The notes under the pieces: model-generated
What the model saw: the letters and a program-made list of their open reading frames with translations, nothing else
What the model was told of the DNA's origin: nothing
Databases searched by the model: none
Assembly: GCF_014268745.2 (NCBI RefSeq)
Contig: NZ_JABWRB020000002.1
Coordinates: 1-64,000, forward strand
Source of the DNA: Pseudomonas zanjanensis
Lineage (GTDB): Bacteria > Pseudomonadota > Gammaproteobacteria > Pseudomonadales > Pseudomonadaceae
Direction: 5' to 3'
DNA: 64,000 bases
Translations under genes and position numbers: made by a program
In this document: positions 27,201-35,532 of the stretch, piece after piece
Numbering within the stretch: the stretch's first letter is position 1
Layout: each line of letters opens with the position of its first letter

Positions 27201-28973
27201 CTGGAGAAAACCGAACACGGCGAGGACGGTTCGCAATGGGTCACCCGCTACCAGCGCGACGCGGCCGGACGGCTGCAACTCAAGACCTTGCCCGACGGCC
27301 AGGCCATCGAATACCGCTACGACGAACTGGGCCGGCTGGTCTACGTCGATGATGGCAGCGACCATCCGCTGGCCTTCGAATACGACGCTCAAGATCGGCT
27401 GATCACTGAGCACCAGGGCTGGGGCACCCTGCGTTATCGCTACGATGCCTGCGGACGCCTCAACCACCTGCGCCTGCCGGACGACAGCCAGCTCGACTAC
27501 CACCACGCCCCGGGCGGCGCACTGACCGCCATCGACCTCAACGGCGCACGCCTGACCGAACACCGCTTTGACGGCAGCCGCGAACGGCAACGCCAGCAAG
27601 GCCAGTTGCTCAGTGACTACAGGTACGACGAACAGGGTCGCCTCAAGGCCCAGACCGCGTGGCAGAACCCACAGCAGCAACTGCTCTGGCGCGACTATAC
27701 CTACAGCCCCAAGGGCAACCTGCAAACCCTTTCCGACCACCGAAACCGCCGCAGCTACCAGTACGATTCTCTAGATCGCCTGACCCGCATCGACTTTTCC
27801 CACAGCGAACCGCCGGAACACTTCAGCCACGACCCGGCCGGCAACCTGCTGATACAGGACCGCCCCGGCCCGACCACCCTCAAGGGCAACCGCCTGCTGA
27901 AGGAGGGCGACCGCCACTACGACTACGACGCCTTCGGCAACCTGATCCGCGAACGCCGCGGCGAGGCCCTGGTCAGCGCCTACCGCTACGACAGCCAACA
28001 CCGCCTGATCGGCATCACCACGGCCGACGGCTGCGAAACCTCCTACCGCTACGACGCCTTCGGCCGACGCATCAGCAAGACCGTGGACGGCCTGACCACG
28101 GAGTTTTTCTGGCAGGGCGACCAAGTCGTCGCCGAAAACAGCCCGCGCCATCACCGCAGCTACGTCTACGAACCGGGCACCTTCCGTCCACTGGCGATGC
28201 TCAACGGCGAAGGCCCGGAAAACACCACGCCGTTCTACTACCACCTCGACCACCTGGGCACGCCCCAGGAACTGACCAACCCCAACGGCCAGATCGTCTG
28301 GTCGGCGCGTTACAACGGCTACGGCAAAGTCACCGCACTCAGGCACGGCGACGGCGAGCAGCTTGAACAACCGCTGCGTTTCCAGGGCCAATACTCCGAC
28401 CCGGAAAGCGGCCTGCACTACAACCGGCACCGCTACTACAATCCCGAGACTGGCCGCTATTTGACGCCTGACCCGAGCAAGTTGGTGGGTGGGCTCAATG
28501 GGTATCGCTACACCCTGAACCCGACGGGGTGGGTGGATCCGTTGGGGTTGGTGGATTGTCCGGATGGGTGTAAGAAGCCGTTGCGTGGCGAGCAGAGTCC
28601 AGCCAGCGATGCGGTGATTCAAGCGGGAGAAGTTGAGTTACCGAAGGCTTCCTCTGATATCCCTCAAATGGGATATCACAAGGAGGTCTTCGCAAATAAG
28701 CCCATTAAGCCCCAGCAGGCTACTGATGAGTGGGAGCGATTTCTAGGTGAGGGGCCCTATACGAATATTCATCCCAGAACAAATATGCCGGACCCAGATA
28801 GGTTGGTTTCTGGAGATGGACGTAAGAGTATTCGTTATGGTGTCCATGAAATGAGCAGCAAGCCAACCAAGCACCATTATCATGAGGAGATATGGACGTA
28901 TGAATTGAAGGGGAATGTGATGAATATTGACAATACAGTTGTGCGCGTTCCCTTGGCGAAGGGCAAAAAATGA
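24201..28973 (+). CDS. RHS-repeat polymorphic toxin
   Basis: A 1590-residue RHS protein. Residues 1-420 are a variable N-terminal region with a helical hydrophobic pre-core part; no PAAR domain was seen. A DUF6531-type domain follows (GCPVSMVTGEELLTLDDG), then about 30 YD repeats (RYDDVGRLL, RYDELGRLVY and others). The core ends with the hallmark PESGLHYNRHRYYNPETGRY analogue and the DPLGL motif at 1446. The last 135 residues are the exchangeable toxin, with conserved-looking IHPRTNMPDPDRLVSGDGRK and a His-rich HHYHEEIW. I do not recognise its enzyme class with certainty; a nuclease is plausible. The tip is AT-richer than the core. No Shine-Dalgarno is evident at ATG 24201. Confidence 0.92.
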   Translation: MRFPDKIPSLTGAIGSLVLAAMNSPDVEEVLQDFRHCLGDYDSWAERFWAGRTLDIQQVFKVGKEVSLAPVKDGGKQVSAVVARCPAQGPLTLVHMFQASRFVPIGDTPVVLEPIITGELGKETFGDPIPHVIGPSGILEVSECDRGQRYRISFFPNITTDHVRALYASYQHEIVELEGWLKAEWNEFQPLWKASSESGFVKRFNALQEAQLRGFENALFELWDDVTQVFDLLADLQANSEKLLEYLTEVELEQLLKASSEAIAKGLMILSDEPLLFVYTAAFTSWLRMLPPQYMAELLGEMRASILINFLLARVTGGLGVGLRMSGKVLRHVRSERARKWLQASSQRLGQLGGDSSNKHADVLKPVVIAGQGPSVGPAPVRPLQISTGDSAPLSVSNPAPIVREKSQPSTRLSQHEPHDDAPAQSKNPNGDSADTAAQTQTSGCPVSMVTGEELLTLDDGTLDGRLPFVFTRLYRTSAANLDIGLGRGWSHALAHRLELDGEQVTWVDQENRRTLFPLPTTQRPAIHNSLARAAIYLGAEPDELIVAQPGENAPFLHFRDGHLIALSDRYDNRLTLQRNIHGDICRLDNGAGRSLRLRYEQRHLIAVDYQSFHPAITLDEAWRTEQTLVSYRYDGRFRLIEATNAAGESERYDYDDQHVILQRQLAGGASFYWEWQGVGRASRCVRHWASFAQMDSRYTWGEDGSVTVRHLDGSQEVYVHDDRARLVRKVEPDGGEHLKAYDEQGRLIAEQDPLGAVREYRYDDVGRLLALIPPDEAPTSYEYRNGFLHSRSRGKAVWTYRRNDLGDVIASIDPDGQRTEYAYDAHGQLLARYDPDGGEHRFTWSRLGQLTEEILPDGGRRCFSYDALGRLLSRRDEHGALTHYQWDAVGRLLQVTLPTGAIRAWSYNAYGKVIAERDEQGRTTRYEYADDLHLVSRRLNPDGSELKYRYDSARLLLTEIENESGEQYQLDYTPNGLIRQQIGFDGQRTAYAYDLNGHLLEKTEHGEDGSQWVTRYQRDAAGRLQLKTLPDGQAIEYRYDELGRLVYVDDGSDHPLAFEYDAQDRLITEHQGWGTLRYRYDACGRLNHLRLPDDSQLDYHHAPGGALTAIDLNGARLTEHRFDGSRERQRQQGQLLSDYRYDEQGRLKAQTAWQNPQQQLLWRDYTYSPKGNLQTLSDHRNRRSYQYDSLDRLTRIDFSHSEPPEHFSHDPAGNLLIQDRPGPTTLKGNRLLKEGDRHYDYDAFGNLIRERRGEALVSAYRYDSQHRLIGITTADGCETSYRYDAFGRRISKTVDGLTTEFFWQGDQVVAENSPRHHRSYVYEPGTFRPLAMLNGEGPENTTPFYYHLDHLGTPQELTNPNGQIVWSARYNGYGKVTALRHGDGEQLEQPLRFQGQYSDPESGLHYNRHRYYNPETGRYLTPDPSKLVGGLNGYRYTLNPTGWVDPLGLVDCPDGCKKPLRGEQSPASDAVIQAGEVELPKASSDIPQMGYHKEVFANKPIKPQQATDEWERFLGEGPYTNIHPRTNMPDPDRLVSGDGRKSIRYGVHEMSSKPTKHHYHEEIWTYELKGNVMNIDNTVVRVPLAKGKK

Positions 28974-29350
28974 AAATTAAAATAGACGAAGTGAAGAGCG
29001 TCAGTGGCAATATCTCAGTAGCTTTTTCGACAGACTTCGGAAGCGCGGTCGCGACATGGTCGGCCGATATTCCGAAAGTCGGAGAGGAACATGATGTGGA
29101 GCTTGAGATAGATGAAGAGTTTGAGTGGGGCAATAACGTCGATGTTTCAGGTGATCGTTTTTCCTTGAACATAAAGGATGGAGTCATTTTTCTCAGCGCG
29201 TCTCTAATCTCCATGGCTGATGATGGAGTTGCGATAATTGATATCAATGGAACGAAAACAATGATTGAGCTGGAGGACTGTCCTATGCGACCTCCGCTTT
29301 TTATAAGTCTGAATTTCGGAAAATTAACCCTTTATCCAACTAACTTATGA
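28970..29350 (+). CDS. immunity protein for the RHS toxin
   Basis: A 126-residue acidic cytoplasmic protein (for example DVELEIDEEFEWGNN) whose ATG overlaps the toxin stop (ATGA). Small size, acidic charge, low GC and coupling to the toxin tip are the features of an RHS-linked immunity gene, and it should bind and neutralise the 135-residue toxin domain. I do not recognise a named immunity family; the function is taken from position. Confidence 0.75.
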   Translation: MKIKIDEVKSVSGNISVAFSTDFGSAVATWSADIPKVGEEHDVELEIDEEFEWGNNVDVSGDRFSLNIKDGVIFLSASLISMADDGVAIIDINGTKTMIELEDCPMRPPLFISLNFGKLTLYPTNL

Positions 29351-29354
29351 GTTT

Positions 29355-29468
29355 GATCGTTCCCACGCTCCCGCGTGGGAACGCATCCCGTGATGCACTG
29401 CGTCACATTCAGAAGCGGAACGCGGAGCGTCCCTGACGACATCCCCGGCAAGGGCGTGGGAACGATCG
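29355..29468. repeat. GATCGTTCCCACGC-type inverted repeat element
   Basis: Begins GATCGTTCCCACGC and ends GCGTGGGAACGATC, with inner inverted arms. It is a different repeat family from the REPs; relatives lie at 29826-29858 and 55796-55826. It separates the two immunity genes. Confidence 0.75.
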
Positions 29469-29487
29469 AATAATTTGCTTACGGGGC

Positions 29488-29817
29488 ATGTTGAAAAAAA
29501 TGGAAAATAAATATCCAGAGCTCTTTCAGTTTTTTGGCTGTTACTTTCATCAAGACTGGATGTGCGACTCATCGGACCCTGATGACATCATCAGAGCCTT
29601 TATGGCGGACTCGGCGCCTCAAGATATCAAAATTATCAAAGAAGAAATTTCAACTTTACTTGCAATGGATCTTGACGAAAAAAATCTTAGGGAATTCATC
29701 ATGGACAAAATGCCTTGCAACTATTGTTATTGGCTAGACTGGGAATCCGCTGAATCCTGGCTGAACCATATTCTTGAAATTCTTAGCAGTGGTAATGCCG
29801 ATCTTGACGAATGCTAG
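29488..29817 (+). CDS. CdiI-like orphan immunity protein
   Basis: A 109-residue acidic protein (ATG 29488; ATG 29500 also possible, neither with an ideal ribosome site). The sequence YPELFQFFGCYFHQDWMCD, then DPDDIIRAFM, matches the contact-dependent-inhibition immunity family of the CdiI_2 kind, which protects from a CdiA-type toxin. No matching toxin tip is present, so it looks like an orphan kept after toxin exchange. The gene is AT-rich and bordered on both sides by the GATCGTTCCCACGC-type repeat, which suggests cassette-like movement. Confidence 0.75.
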   Translation: MLKKMENKYPELFQFFGCYFHQDWMCDSSDPDDIIRAFMADSAPQDIKIIKEEISTLLAMDLDEKNLREFIMDKMPCNYCYWLDWESAESWLNHILEILSSGNADLDEC

Positions 29818-29825
29818 TTTCGCTT

Positions 29826-29858
29826 GATCGCTCTCACGCTCCCGCGTAGGAACGATCG
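29826..29858. repeat. GATCG..CGATC inverted repeat, short form
   Basis: GATCGCTCTCACGC ... GCGTAGGAACGATC; a decayed short relative of the element at 29355. Confidence 0.65.
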
Positions 29859-29864
29859 ACAACC

Positions 29865-30033
29865 TGTGGCGAGGGAGCTTGCTCCCGCTGGGCCGTGGTA
29901 GGAGCTGCCGAAGGCTGCGATCTTTTGATCTTGATCTTTCGCTTGATACTCAACTGGCTTTGGAAAGATCGCAGCCTCGCTTCGCTCGGCAGCTCCTACG
30001 CCGCAGCCGAGCGGGAGCAAGCTCCCTCGCCAC
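29865..30033. repeat. REP doublet interrupted by another palindromic repeat
   Basis: The outer arms are TGTGGCGAGGGAGCTTGCTC and GAGCAAGCTCCCTCGCCAC. Between them lies a complete different inverted element, 29898-29999, with arms GTAGGAGCTGCCGAAGGCTG and GCTCGGCAGCTCCTAC. Confidence 0.85.
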
Positions 30034-30113
30034 GATGATTCGTACAGCCTTTAAGTCCGCGGTCGCCTGTAGGACTGGCGTTCACGCATTCCCGAGGTCA
30101 CCACAATTTCCAG

Positions 30114-30202
30114 TGTGGGAGCGGGCTTGCTCGCGAAAGCGATTGCACATTCACCCCTTCAGTGACTGACCCACCGCTTTCGCGAGCAAGCCCGCTCCCA
30201 CA
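30114..30202. repeat. REP doublet, TGTGGGAGCGGG family
   Basis: Inverted pair about 160 bases before the PLP-enzyme gene. Confidence 0.9.
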
Positions 30203-30365
30203 GGTTTTTGTGTTCGCAGATACTCTCAGACCTTCATCCAGCCATTAAAAAAACCACCCCTTTGGCACCGATAACATCGTTTCTCGACCGCCCGGCTTTT
30301 CCCTATATTGGCCCTCAGATCCGGTGGATGGCTCAACGTCCACCCCCTCAGTGTGAGTAGCCTCG

Positions 30366-31619
30366 ATGAACAATAAACCTGACAGCACAGGGCTTGATAA
30401 TGCCGGCGCGGGCACCCGGGCGGTTTGGGGTGGGGAGCAAGTCAGGCATCCCTACAACGCCACGCAAACCCCCATCGTGGCCAGTGCCGCGTACGGCTAC
30501 GACGACATCGACGTCTGGTACGACGTCGCCCTGGGCAAGGCCCCCGGTTTTATCTACAGCCGCATGAGCAACCCGACCGTCGAGACCCTCGAAGCCAAGA
30601 TTCGCGAGCTGGAAATGGCTGAGTCCGCAGTGGCCTTCAGCAGTGGCATGGCGGCGATCAGCAGCGTGCTCTACACCTTCCTGGCCCATGGCGATCGGGT
30701 GGTGTCGACCAAGGACAGTTACGGCGGCACCAACAAGATTTTCGAAGAGTTTCTGCCGCGCACCGGCGTGGCGGTGACCCTGTGCGAGACCTTCGACCAC
30801 GACGACCTGGAGCGTGAAATCGCCAAGGGCTGCCAGGTGTTGTACCTGGAAACCCCCACCAACCCGACCCTGAAAATCCTCGACATCCCGCGCCTGGTGG
30901 CGGCGGCCAAGCGTGTCGGCGCCGTGGTCGTGGCGGACAACACCTTCGCCACGCCGCTGAACCAGAGCCCGCTGGCCTTGGGCGTGGACGTGGTGATTCA
31001 CAGCGCGACCAAATTCCTCAGCGGCCATGGCGACGTGCTCGGTGGCCTGGTGTGTGGCAGCGAAGCCTTGATGGCCCAAGTGCGGCACTACCGGGAAATC
31101 AACGGCGCGAGCCTCGACCCGTTCTCGGCCTACCTGATCATCCGTGGCATGAAGACCCTGGCATTGCGCATGCGCCAGCAACAACACAGCGCCCGGGCCC
31201 TGGCCGAATTCCTCTGCACTGAACCATTGGTGGAAGCCGTGAATTATCCCGGCTTGCCCAGCCACCCGAACCACGCCATCGCCTGTGCACAGATGTCCGG
31301 CTTCGGCGCCATCGTCAGTTTTGTCCTGGTCGGCGGCATGGACACGGTCAAGTTGCTGCTGCCACGCCTGCGCTTCGCCCACTGCGCCGGCAACCTGGGC
31401 GCGGTGGAAACCATCTACGGCCCGGCCCGCACCACCAGCCATGTCGAGAACACCTTGGAAGAACGCCTGGCCCTGGGCATCTCCGAAGGCCTGGTGCGGG
31501 TCTCGGTCGGCATCGAAGACACGGACGATCTACTGGACGATCTGAAACAGGCCTTCGCCTTCGTCAAAAAGACCCTCGATCCGCAACTCAATGAAGTCCA
31601 CATCGAGACCGCAAGCTGA
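30366..31619 (+). CDS. Cys/Met-metabolism PLP enzyme (cystathionine gamma-synthase family)
   Basis: A 417-residue cytosolic enzyme of the trans-sulfuration PLP family. The cofactor lysine is Lys216 in SATKFLSGHGD, with the family YSRMSNPT substrate/PLP loop near residue 65 and SSGMAAISS near 96. The family includes cystathionine synthases and lyases and methionine gamma-lyase, which sequence alone does not separate. Its neighbours are an amino-acid permease and a LysR regulator, not met biosynthesis genes, so a catabolic role on a sulfur or homoserine-derived amino acid is more likely. No strong ribosome site precedes the ATG. Confidence 0.85.
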   Translation: MNNKPDSTGLDNAGAGTRAVWGGEQVRHPYNATQTPIVASAAYGYDDIDVWYDVALGKAPGFIYSRMSNPTVETLEAKIRELEMAESAVAFSSGMAAISSVLYTFLAHGDRVVSTKDSYGGTNKIFEEFLPRTGVAVTLCETFDHDDLEREIAKGCQVLYLETPTNPTLKILDIPRLVAAAKRVGAVVVADNTFATPLNQSPLALGVDVVIHSATKFLSGHGDVLGGLVCGSEALMAQVRHYREINGASLDPFSAYLIIRGMKTLALRMRQQQHSARALAEFLCTEPLVEAVNYPGLPSHPNHAIACAQMSGFGAIVSFVLVGGMDTVKLLLPRLRFAHCAGNLGAVETIYGPARTTSHVENTLEERLALGISEGLVRVSVGIEDTDDLLDDLKQAFAFVKKTLDPQLNEVHIETAS

Positions 31620-31633
31620 AGTTTGAAAGTTGG

Positions 31634-31659
31634 TACCCCATAACAAGGCTGTGAATGGG
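31634..31659 (+). promoter_or_regulatory. inverted repeat CCCCAT / ATGGGG before the permease
   Basis: A 6-bp stem with a 13-base loop in the 122-base gap between the PLP-enzyme gene and the permease gene. There is no T-run, so it may be an operator or leader hairpin. Confidence 0.25.
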
Positions 31660-31741
31660 GCGTTCATGAATAGGAATAATAATAAAAGCTCAGCGGCGCT
31701 TGTCTGACTCGCGTAGACGTCGATGCGCGCCCTGACATTTC

Positions 31742-33184
31742 ATGAGAACAACCATGTCCATAGCAGAACAACAAACGAGTACGCGGGCCGGCTTCAAGCA
31801 GGAAATGCAGACGCGCCATATCGTCATGCTGGCCTTGGGCGGCGTGATCGGCACCGGGCTGTTCCTGACCTCCGGCTACACCGTTAACCAGGCCGGCCCC
31901 ATGGGCGCGGTGATCGCCTACATCATCGGCGCGCTCATGGTCTACATGGTGATGATGTGCCTGGGGGAACTGGCGGTGCAGATGCCGGAAACCGGTTCCT
32001 TCAGCACCTACGCCACGCGCTTCCTTGGGCCGGGCACCGGCTACACCGTGGCCTGGCTGTACTGGCTGACGTGGACGGTGGCGATCGGCTCCGAGTTCAC
32101 CGCCGCCGGCATCCTCATGACCCGATGGTTTCCCGACACCCCAGTGTGGATCTGGAGCGCGCTGTTTGCCGGCGTGGTGTTTCTCACCAACGTGGTATCG
32201 GTGCGGTTGTTCGCCGAGACCGAGTTCTGGCTGTCGTTGATCAAAGTGCTGACCGTGGTGGTGTTCCTGCTGATCGGTGGTGGTGCGATTCTCGGCCTGT
32301 TGAACATCGACCAGGCCCACAGCATCGGGTTAAGTAACTTCACTCGCGAAGGACTTTTTCCTACGGGCTTCATGCCGATTGCGATGACGCTGCTGGCGGT
32401 CTCCTTCGCCTTCTCCGGCACTGAACTGATCGGCATCGCCGCTGGCGAAACCAAGGATCCGCAACGCAACGTGCCGCGCGCCATCCGCACCACGGTGCTG
32501 CGCCTGGCGGTGTTTTTTGTCGGGACCATTTTTGTCCTGGCGACGTTGTTGCCTCGCGAACAGGCCGGTCTGGTGGAAAGCCCGTTCGTCACGGTGTTCA
32601 CCTACATCGGCATTCCATACTCCGCCGCCATAATGAACTTCGTGATCATCACCGCCCTGTTGTCGGCGGCCAACTCCGGCTTGTACGCCGCCTCACGCAT
32701 GCTTTGGACCCTCAGCGACCAAGGCCACCTGCCCAAGCAGTTCTCGGCCCTGACCCGCATGGGCACGCCGCTCAACGCGATCATCGTCAGCATGGCCGGC
32801 GGCGCCGCGTCGCTGCTCAGCAGCGTGTTTGCCGCCGACACCATCTACCTGGCGCTGGTGTCGATTTCCGGCCTGGCCGTGGTGGTGGTGTGGATGAGCA
32901 TCGCCGCGAGCCAGATCGGCTTTCGCCGTCACTACGTCGCCAACGGCGGCGACATTCGCGACCTCAAGTTCCGCGTGCGCGGTTATCCGTGGGTGCCGTT
33001 GGGGGCGCTGGTGTGCTGCAGCCTGGCGTGCATCGGCATCGCCTTCGACCCTGAACAGCGAGTGGCGCTGTACTTCGGCTTGCCATTCATCGCCTGGTGT
33101 TACTTCGTGTATTACATTACCCGCAAAAGCCGCGAGCGACGCTTGTCGGTTGCCCTCGTGGCACAACCGTCCGACGCGTTTTAA
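31742..33184 (+). CDS. amino-acid permease (AAT family, APC superfamily)
   Basis: A 480-residue inner-membrane transporter with about twelve hydrophobic helices and the APC signature LALGGVIGTGLFLTSG at the start of the first helix. GELAVQMPETGSFSTYA after helix two is typical of the AAT group (proton-coupled import of GABA, aromatic, basic or branched amino acids). ATG 31754 is an alternative start. It lies between the PLP enzyme and a LysR gene, so it probably imports that enzyme's substrate. The substrate cannot be told from sequence. Confidence 0.9.
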   Translation: MRTTMSIAEQQTSTRAGFKQEMQTRHIVMLALGGVIGTGLFLTSGYTVNQAGPMGAVIAYIIGALMVYMVMMCLGELAVQMPETGSFSTYATRFLGPGTGYTVAWLYWLTWTVAIGSEFTAAGILMTRWFPDTPVWIWSALFAGVVFLTNVVSVRLFAETEFWLSLIKVLTVVVFLLIGGGAILGLLNIDQAHSIGLSNFTREGLFPTGFMPIAMTLLAVSFAFSGTELIGIAAGETKDPQRNVPRAIRTTVLRLAVFFVGTIFVLATLLPREQAGLVESPFVTVFTYIGIPYSAAIMNFVIITALLSAANSGLYAASRMLWTLSDQGHLPKQFSALTRMGTPLNAIIVSMAGGAASLLSSVFAADTIYLALVSISGLAVVVVWMSIAASQIGFRRHYVANGGDIRDLKFRVRGYPWVPLGALVCCSLACIGIAFDPEQRVALYFGLPFIAWCYFVYYITRKSRERRLSVALVAQPSDAF

Positions 33185-33241
33185 ACCGCATCGACGGGCG
33201 GGCAAACGTGCCCGGTGCGTGGGGGTTAGCGAGGTAAGAGC

Positions 33242-34126
33242 ATGAAGCAAAAAACGTTGCCCCCGTTGAACTGGCTGCGGGCGTTCGAAGTGTCGGCCCG
33301 CTGCCTGAACTTCACCCACGCCGCCGACGAATTATTCTTGACCCAGGGCGCGGTCAGCCAGCAGATCCGCCAGTTGGAAAGTCACCTGGGGGTGGCGCTG
33401 TTCAAGCGCTTGCCCCGTGGCCTCGGTCTGACGGAAGAGGGCCAGGCGTACCTGCCAGTGGTACAAGATGCGATCACGCGATTGGCGGTGGGCACCAACG
33501 AAATCTTCGGCCAGCACAAGCGTCGGCCGATCAAGGTGCGCGGCAGCCTGGCGTTTTTCGTGCACTGGCTGGCGCCGAAACTGGTGGATTTTCGTCAAGC
33601 CCATCCCCACGTCGATATCCGCTACATCAGCAACATCTGGGTCAAGGAACTGGACGGCGAAGACGACATGGAGATTCGCTGGGGCCACGGTCAATGGCCC
33701 GGCCTGGTGTCGCAGCGGCTGACCTGGGACACCTTGTTCCCGGTGTGCGCGCCGGCCTTGATGGCGACGCTGAAGGTGCCGGCGGACGTGGCCAGGCATC
33801 CGTTGCTGCACGTGCTGGGTTACGAAGAAGGCTGGGGTTACTGGCTGAAAATGGTCGGTGCAGACTCGGTGGATTCCTCGACGGGCATGCAATTCGATAC
33901 ATTGGTTTGCACCTTGCGCATGGCCGAGTTGGGGCAGGGCATTGCCCTGGCGCGGTCGTCGATGGTCAGTGAATTGCTGGAAGACGGACGCTTGGTCGAA
34001 CCCTTCGCCCAACGCATCGAAGCCAGCGAATCGTTCTACCTGGTGCGCAGTTCCGGGGCCGAGCAACACCCGGACGCGGCGCGGTTTTCCACCTGGCTGG
34101 TGGAGCAGGCGCATCGTTTCAAATGA
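33242..34126 (+). CDS. LysR-type regulator, GcvA-like
   Basis: A 294-residue regulator. The N-terminal winged helix is readable (LNWLRAFEVSARCLNFTHAA then LTQGAVSQQIRQLESHLGV), followed by a substrate-binding domain with the GcvA-subgroup feel (WLAPKLVDFRQAHPHVDI). It has 57 bases after the permease stop and is transcribed in the same direction, which is unusual for LysR genes, which often face their target. It probably controls the upstream permease and PLP enzyme or the following threonine-synthase-like gene. Confidence 0.9.
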   Translation: MKQKTLPPLNWLRAFEVSARCLNFTHAADELFLTQGAVSQQIRQLESHLGVALFKRLPRGLGLTEEGQAYLPVVQDAITRLAVGTNEIFGQHKRRPIKVRGSLAFFVHWLAPKLVDFRQAHPHVDIRYISNIWVKELDGEDDMEIRWGHGQWPGLVSQRLTWDTLFPVCAPALMATLKVPADVARHPLLHVLGYEEGWGYWLKMVGADSVDSSTGMQFDTLVCTLRMAELGQGIALARSSMVSELLEDGRLVEPFAQRIEASESFYLVRSSGAEQHPDAARFSTWLVEQAHRFK

Positions 34127-34156
34127 GCTGTTTTATCTGAGTTTGCGGAGTTGAGC

Positions 34157-35521
34157 ATGCGCTACGTGAGTACCCGAAATTCCGCCGTGCAGGTCGATTT
34201 CGAAAAAGTCGTGCTGTCGGCCATTGCCGAAGATGGCGGGCTGTTTGTCCCCGTGGAACTGCCGCTGTTCGAACCTCAGGACATCGCTAATTGGTCGACG
34301 TTGTCCTACGACGAACTGGCCTACCGAGTGATGCGCCCGTTCGTGGGCGAGGCGATCCCCGAGGTCGACTTCAAGCGCTTGCTCAAGGAGGCCGGCAGCC
34401 AGTTCAGCCATCGCTCCCTGGCGCCGCTGCATCAGGTGGATCGCAACGAATGGGTCCTGGAGTTGTTCCATGGCCCGACCCGCTCCTCGAAGGACTTTGC
34501 CGCGCAGCTGCAGGCGCGGCTGGTGCAGTACTTCCTGCGCAAACGCGGGCGTCGCGCCGTGGTGATGGGTGTCACCAACGGCGACACCGGCCTGGCCGCC
34601 ATTGAGGCCTTCAAGCACTGCGACGAGACCGACGTGGTGGTGATTTATCCCGAGGCCGGCGTACCGCAAGACCAACTTCAAGACCTGCAAGCGACGGCGC
34701 ACCCGCGGGTGCATCAAGTGGCCGTGGAGGGCAGTTTCGATGAATGCCAGACCCTCGTCACCCAACTGTTCCGCCAGCATGAGGCGATCAGTTTCAACTC
34801 CAGCAACTGGGTCAGCGTCATGGCGCAGTTGGTGTTTTATTTTCACGCCGTGCTGCAGTTGGGCGGCGGTCAGCGGCCCATCGGTTTCAGCGTGCCGGCG
34901 GCGAGTTTTGCCGAAGTCTATGCCGGCTACATCGCCCAGAAGATGGGCTTGCCGATCACGCAAATGATCGTCGCCACCAACCAGAATGACGCGCTGCATC
35001 AGTTCTTTTTGAAGAACCACTATTCGCGGTTACGTGCGAGCAAGACCCTGTCGCCGGCCATGGATTTGTCGATCTTTTCCAACCTGGAACGGTTTCTCTG
35101 GGAGCTCTATGGGCATGATGATCAAGCCGTGAGCGCGTTGATGCACACCTTCGAAACCGACGGCGAAATGAGCATTGGCAACGAGTTCTGGCTGCAGGCG
35201 CGGATGATCATCGACTCGTACGCTGTGAGTGATGAGCAGACGCTGAACGAGATCACTTCGTTGTACCGCGACACCGGTTATGTCATCGACCCACACACCG
35301 CCACCGGTGTGCTCGCGGCGCGCCTGTACCGCCGCAGCCTGGTGGCGCCGATGGTGACCCTGGGCGAGATCTCACCGATTAAATCGGCGGTGTTGCTTGG
35401 TGAGTTGGGGATCCCCGTGGCGACGCAACAACGTCCGATGGCCGAGCAGGGCCCGGCGCAGATCCATCGCATCCAGCCGGACGACCTCGCTGCCCTCCAT
35501 CAACTGCTCGGCTCGCTATAA
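34157..35521 (+). CDS. threonine synthase-like PLP enzyme
   Basis: A 454-residue enzyme of the threonine synthase fold (fold type II PLP). ATG 34157 was chosen for the GGAG 6 bases before it. The N-terminal STRNSAVQVDFEKVVLSAIA block and the PLP lysine in HGPTRSSKDFAAQ (Lys112) are clear. Housekeeping ThrC proteins, as I recall, read HGPTLAFKDF here, so this is a divergent paralogue. It could act on O-phosphohomoserine or on another hydroxy-amino acid. The following Lrp gene starts 11 bases downstream, suggesting a small operon. Confidence 0.85.
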   Translation: MRYVSTRNSAVQVDFEKVVLSAIAEDGGLFVPVELPLFEPQDIANWSTLSYDELAYRVMRPFVGEAIPEVDFKRLLKEAGSQFSHRSLAPLHQVDRNEWVLELFHGPTRSSKDFAAQLQARLVQYFLRKRGRRAVVMGVTNGDTGLAAIEAFKHCDETDVVVIYPEAGVPQDQLQDLQATAHPRVHQVAVEGSFDECQTLVTQLFRQHEAISFNSSNWVSVMAQLVFYFHAVLQLGGGQRPIGFSVPAASFAEVYAGYIAQKMGLPITQMIVATNQNDALHQFFLKNHYSRLRASKTLSPAMDLSIFSNLERFLWELYGHDDQAVSALMHTFETDGEMSIGNEFWLQARMIIDSYAVSDEQTLNEITSLYRDTGYVIDPHTATGVLAARLYRRSLVAPMVTLGEISPIKSAVLLGELGIPVATQQRPMAEQGPAQIHRIQPDDLAALHQLLGSL

Positions 35522-35532
35522 CCGGAGGCCCC

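Larger units (their letters stand above)
29818..30365. other. repeat-filled gap after the RHS immunity cassette
   Basis: Contains a GATCG-type repeat, a nested pair of repeats and a REP doublet, listed separately. From about 30203 to 30365 no repeat or gene was seen; TATATT at 30304-30309 could be a -10 box for the next gene, with no good -35. Confidence 0.7.

Noticed and set aside
25620..27740. Open frame of 706 codons opposite the RHS core
   Set aside because: A repetitive shadow of the YD repeats; no ribosome site or motif.
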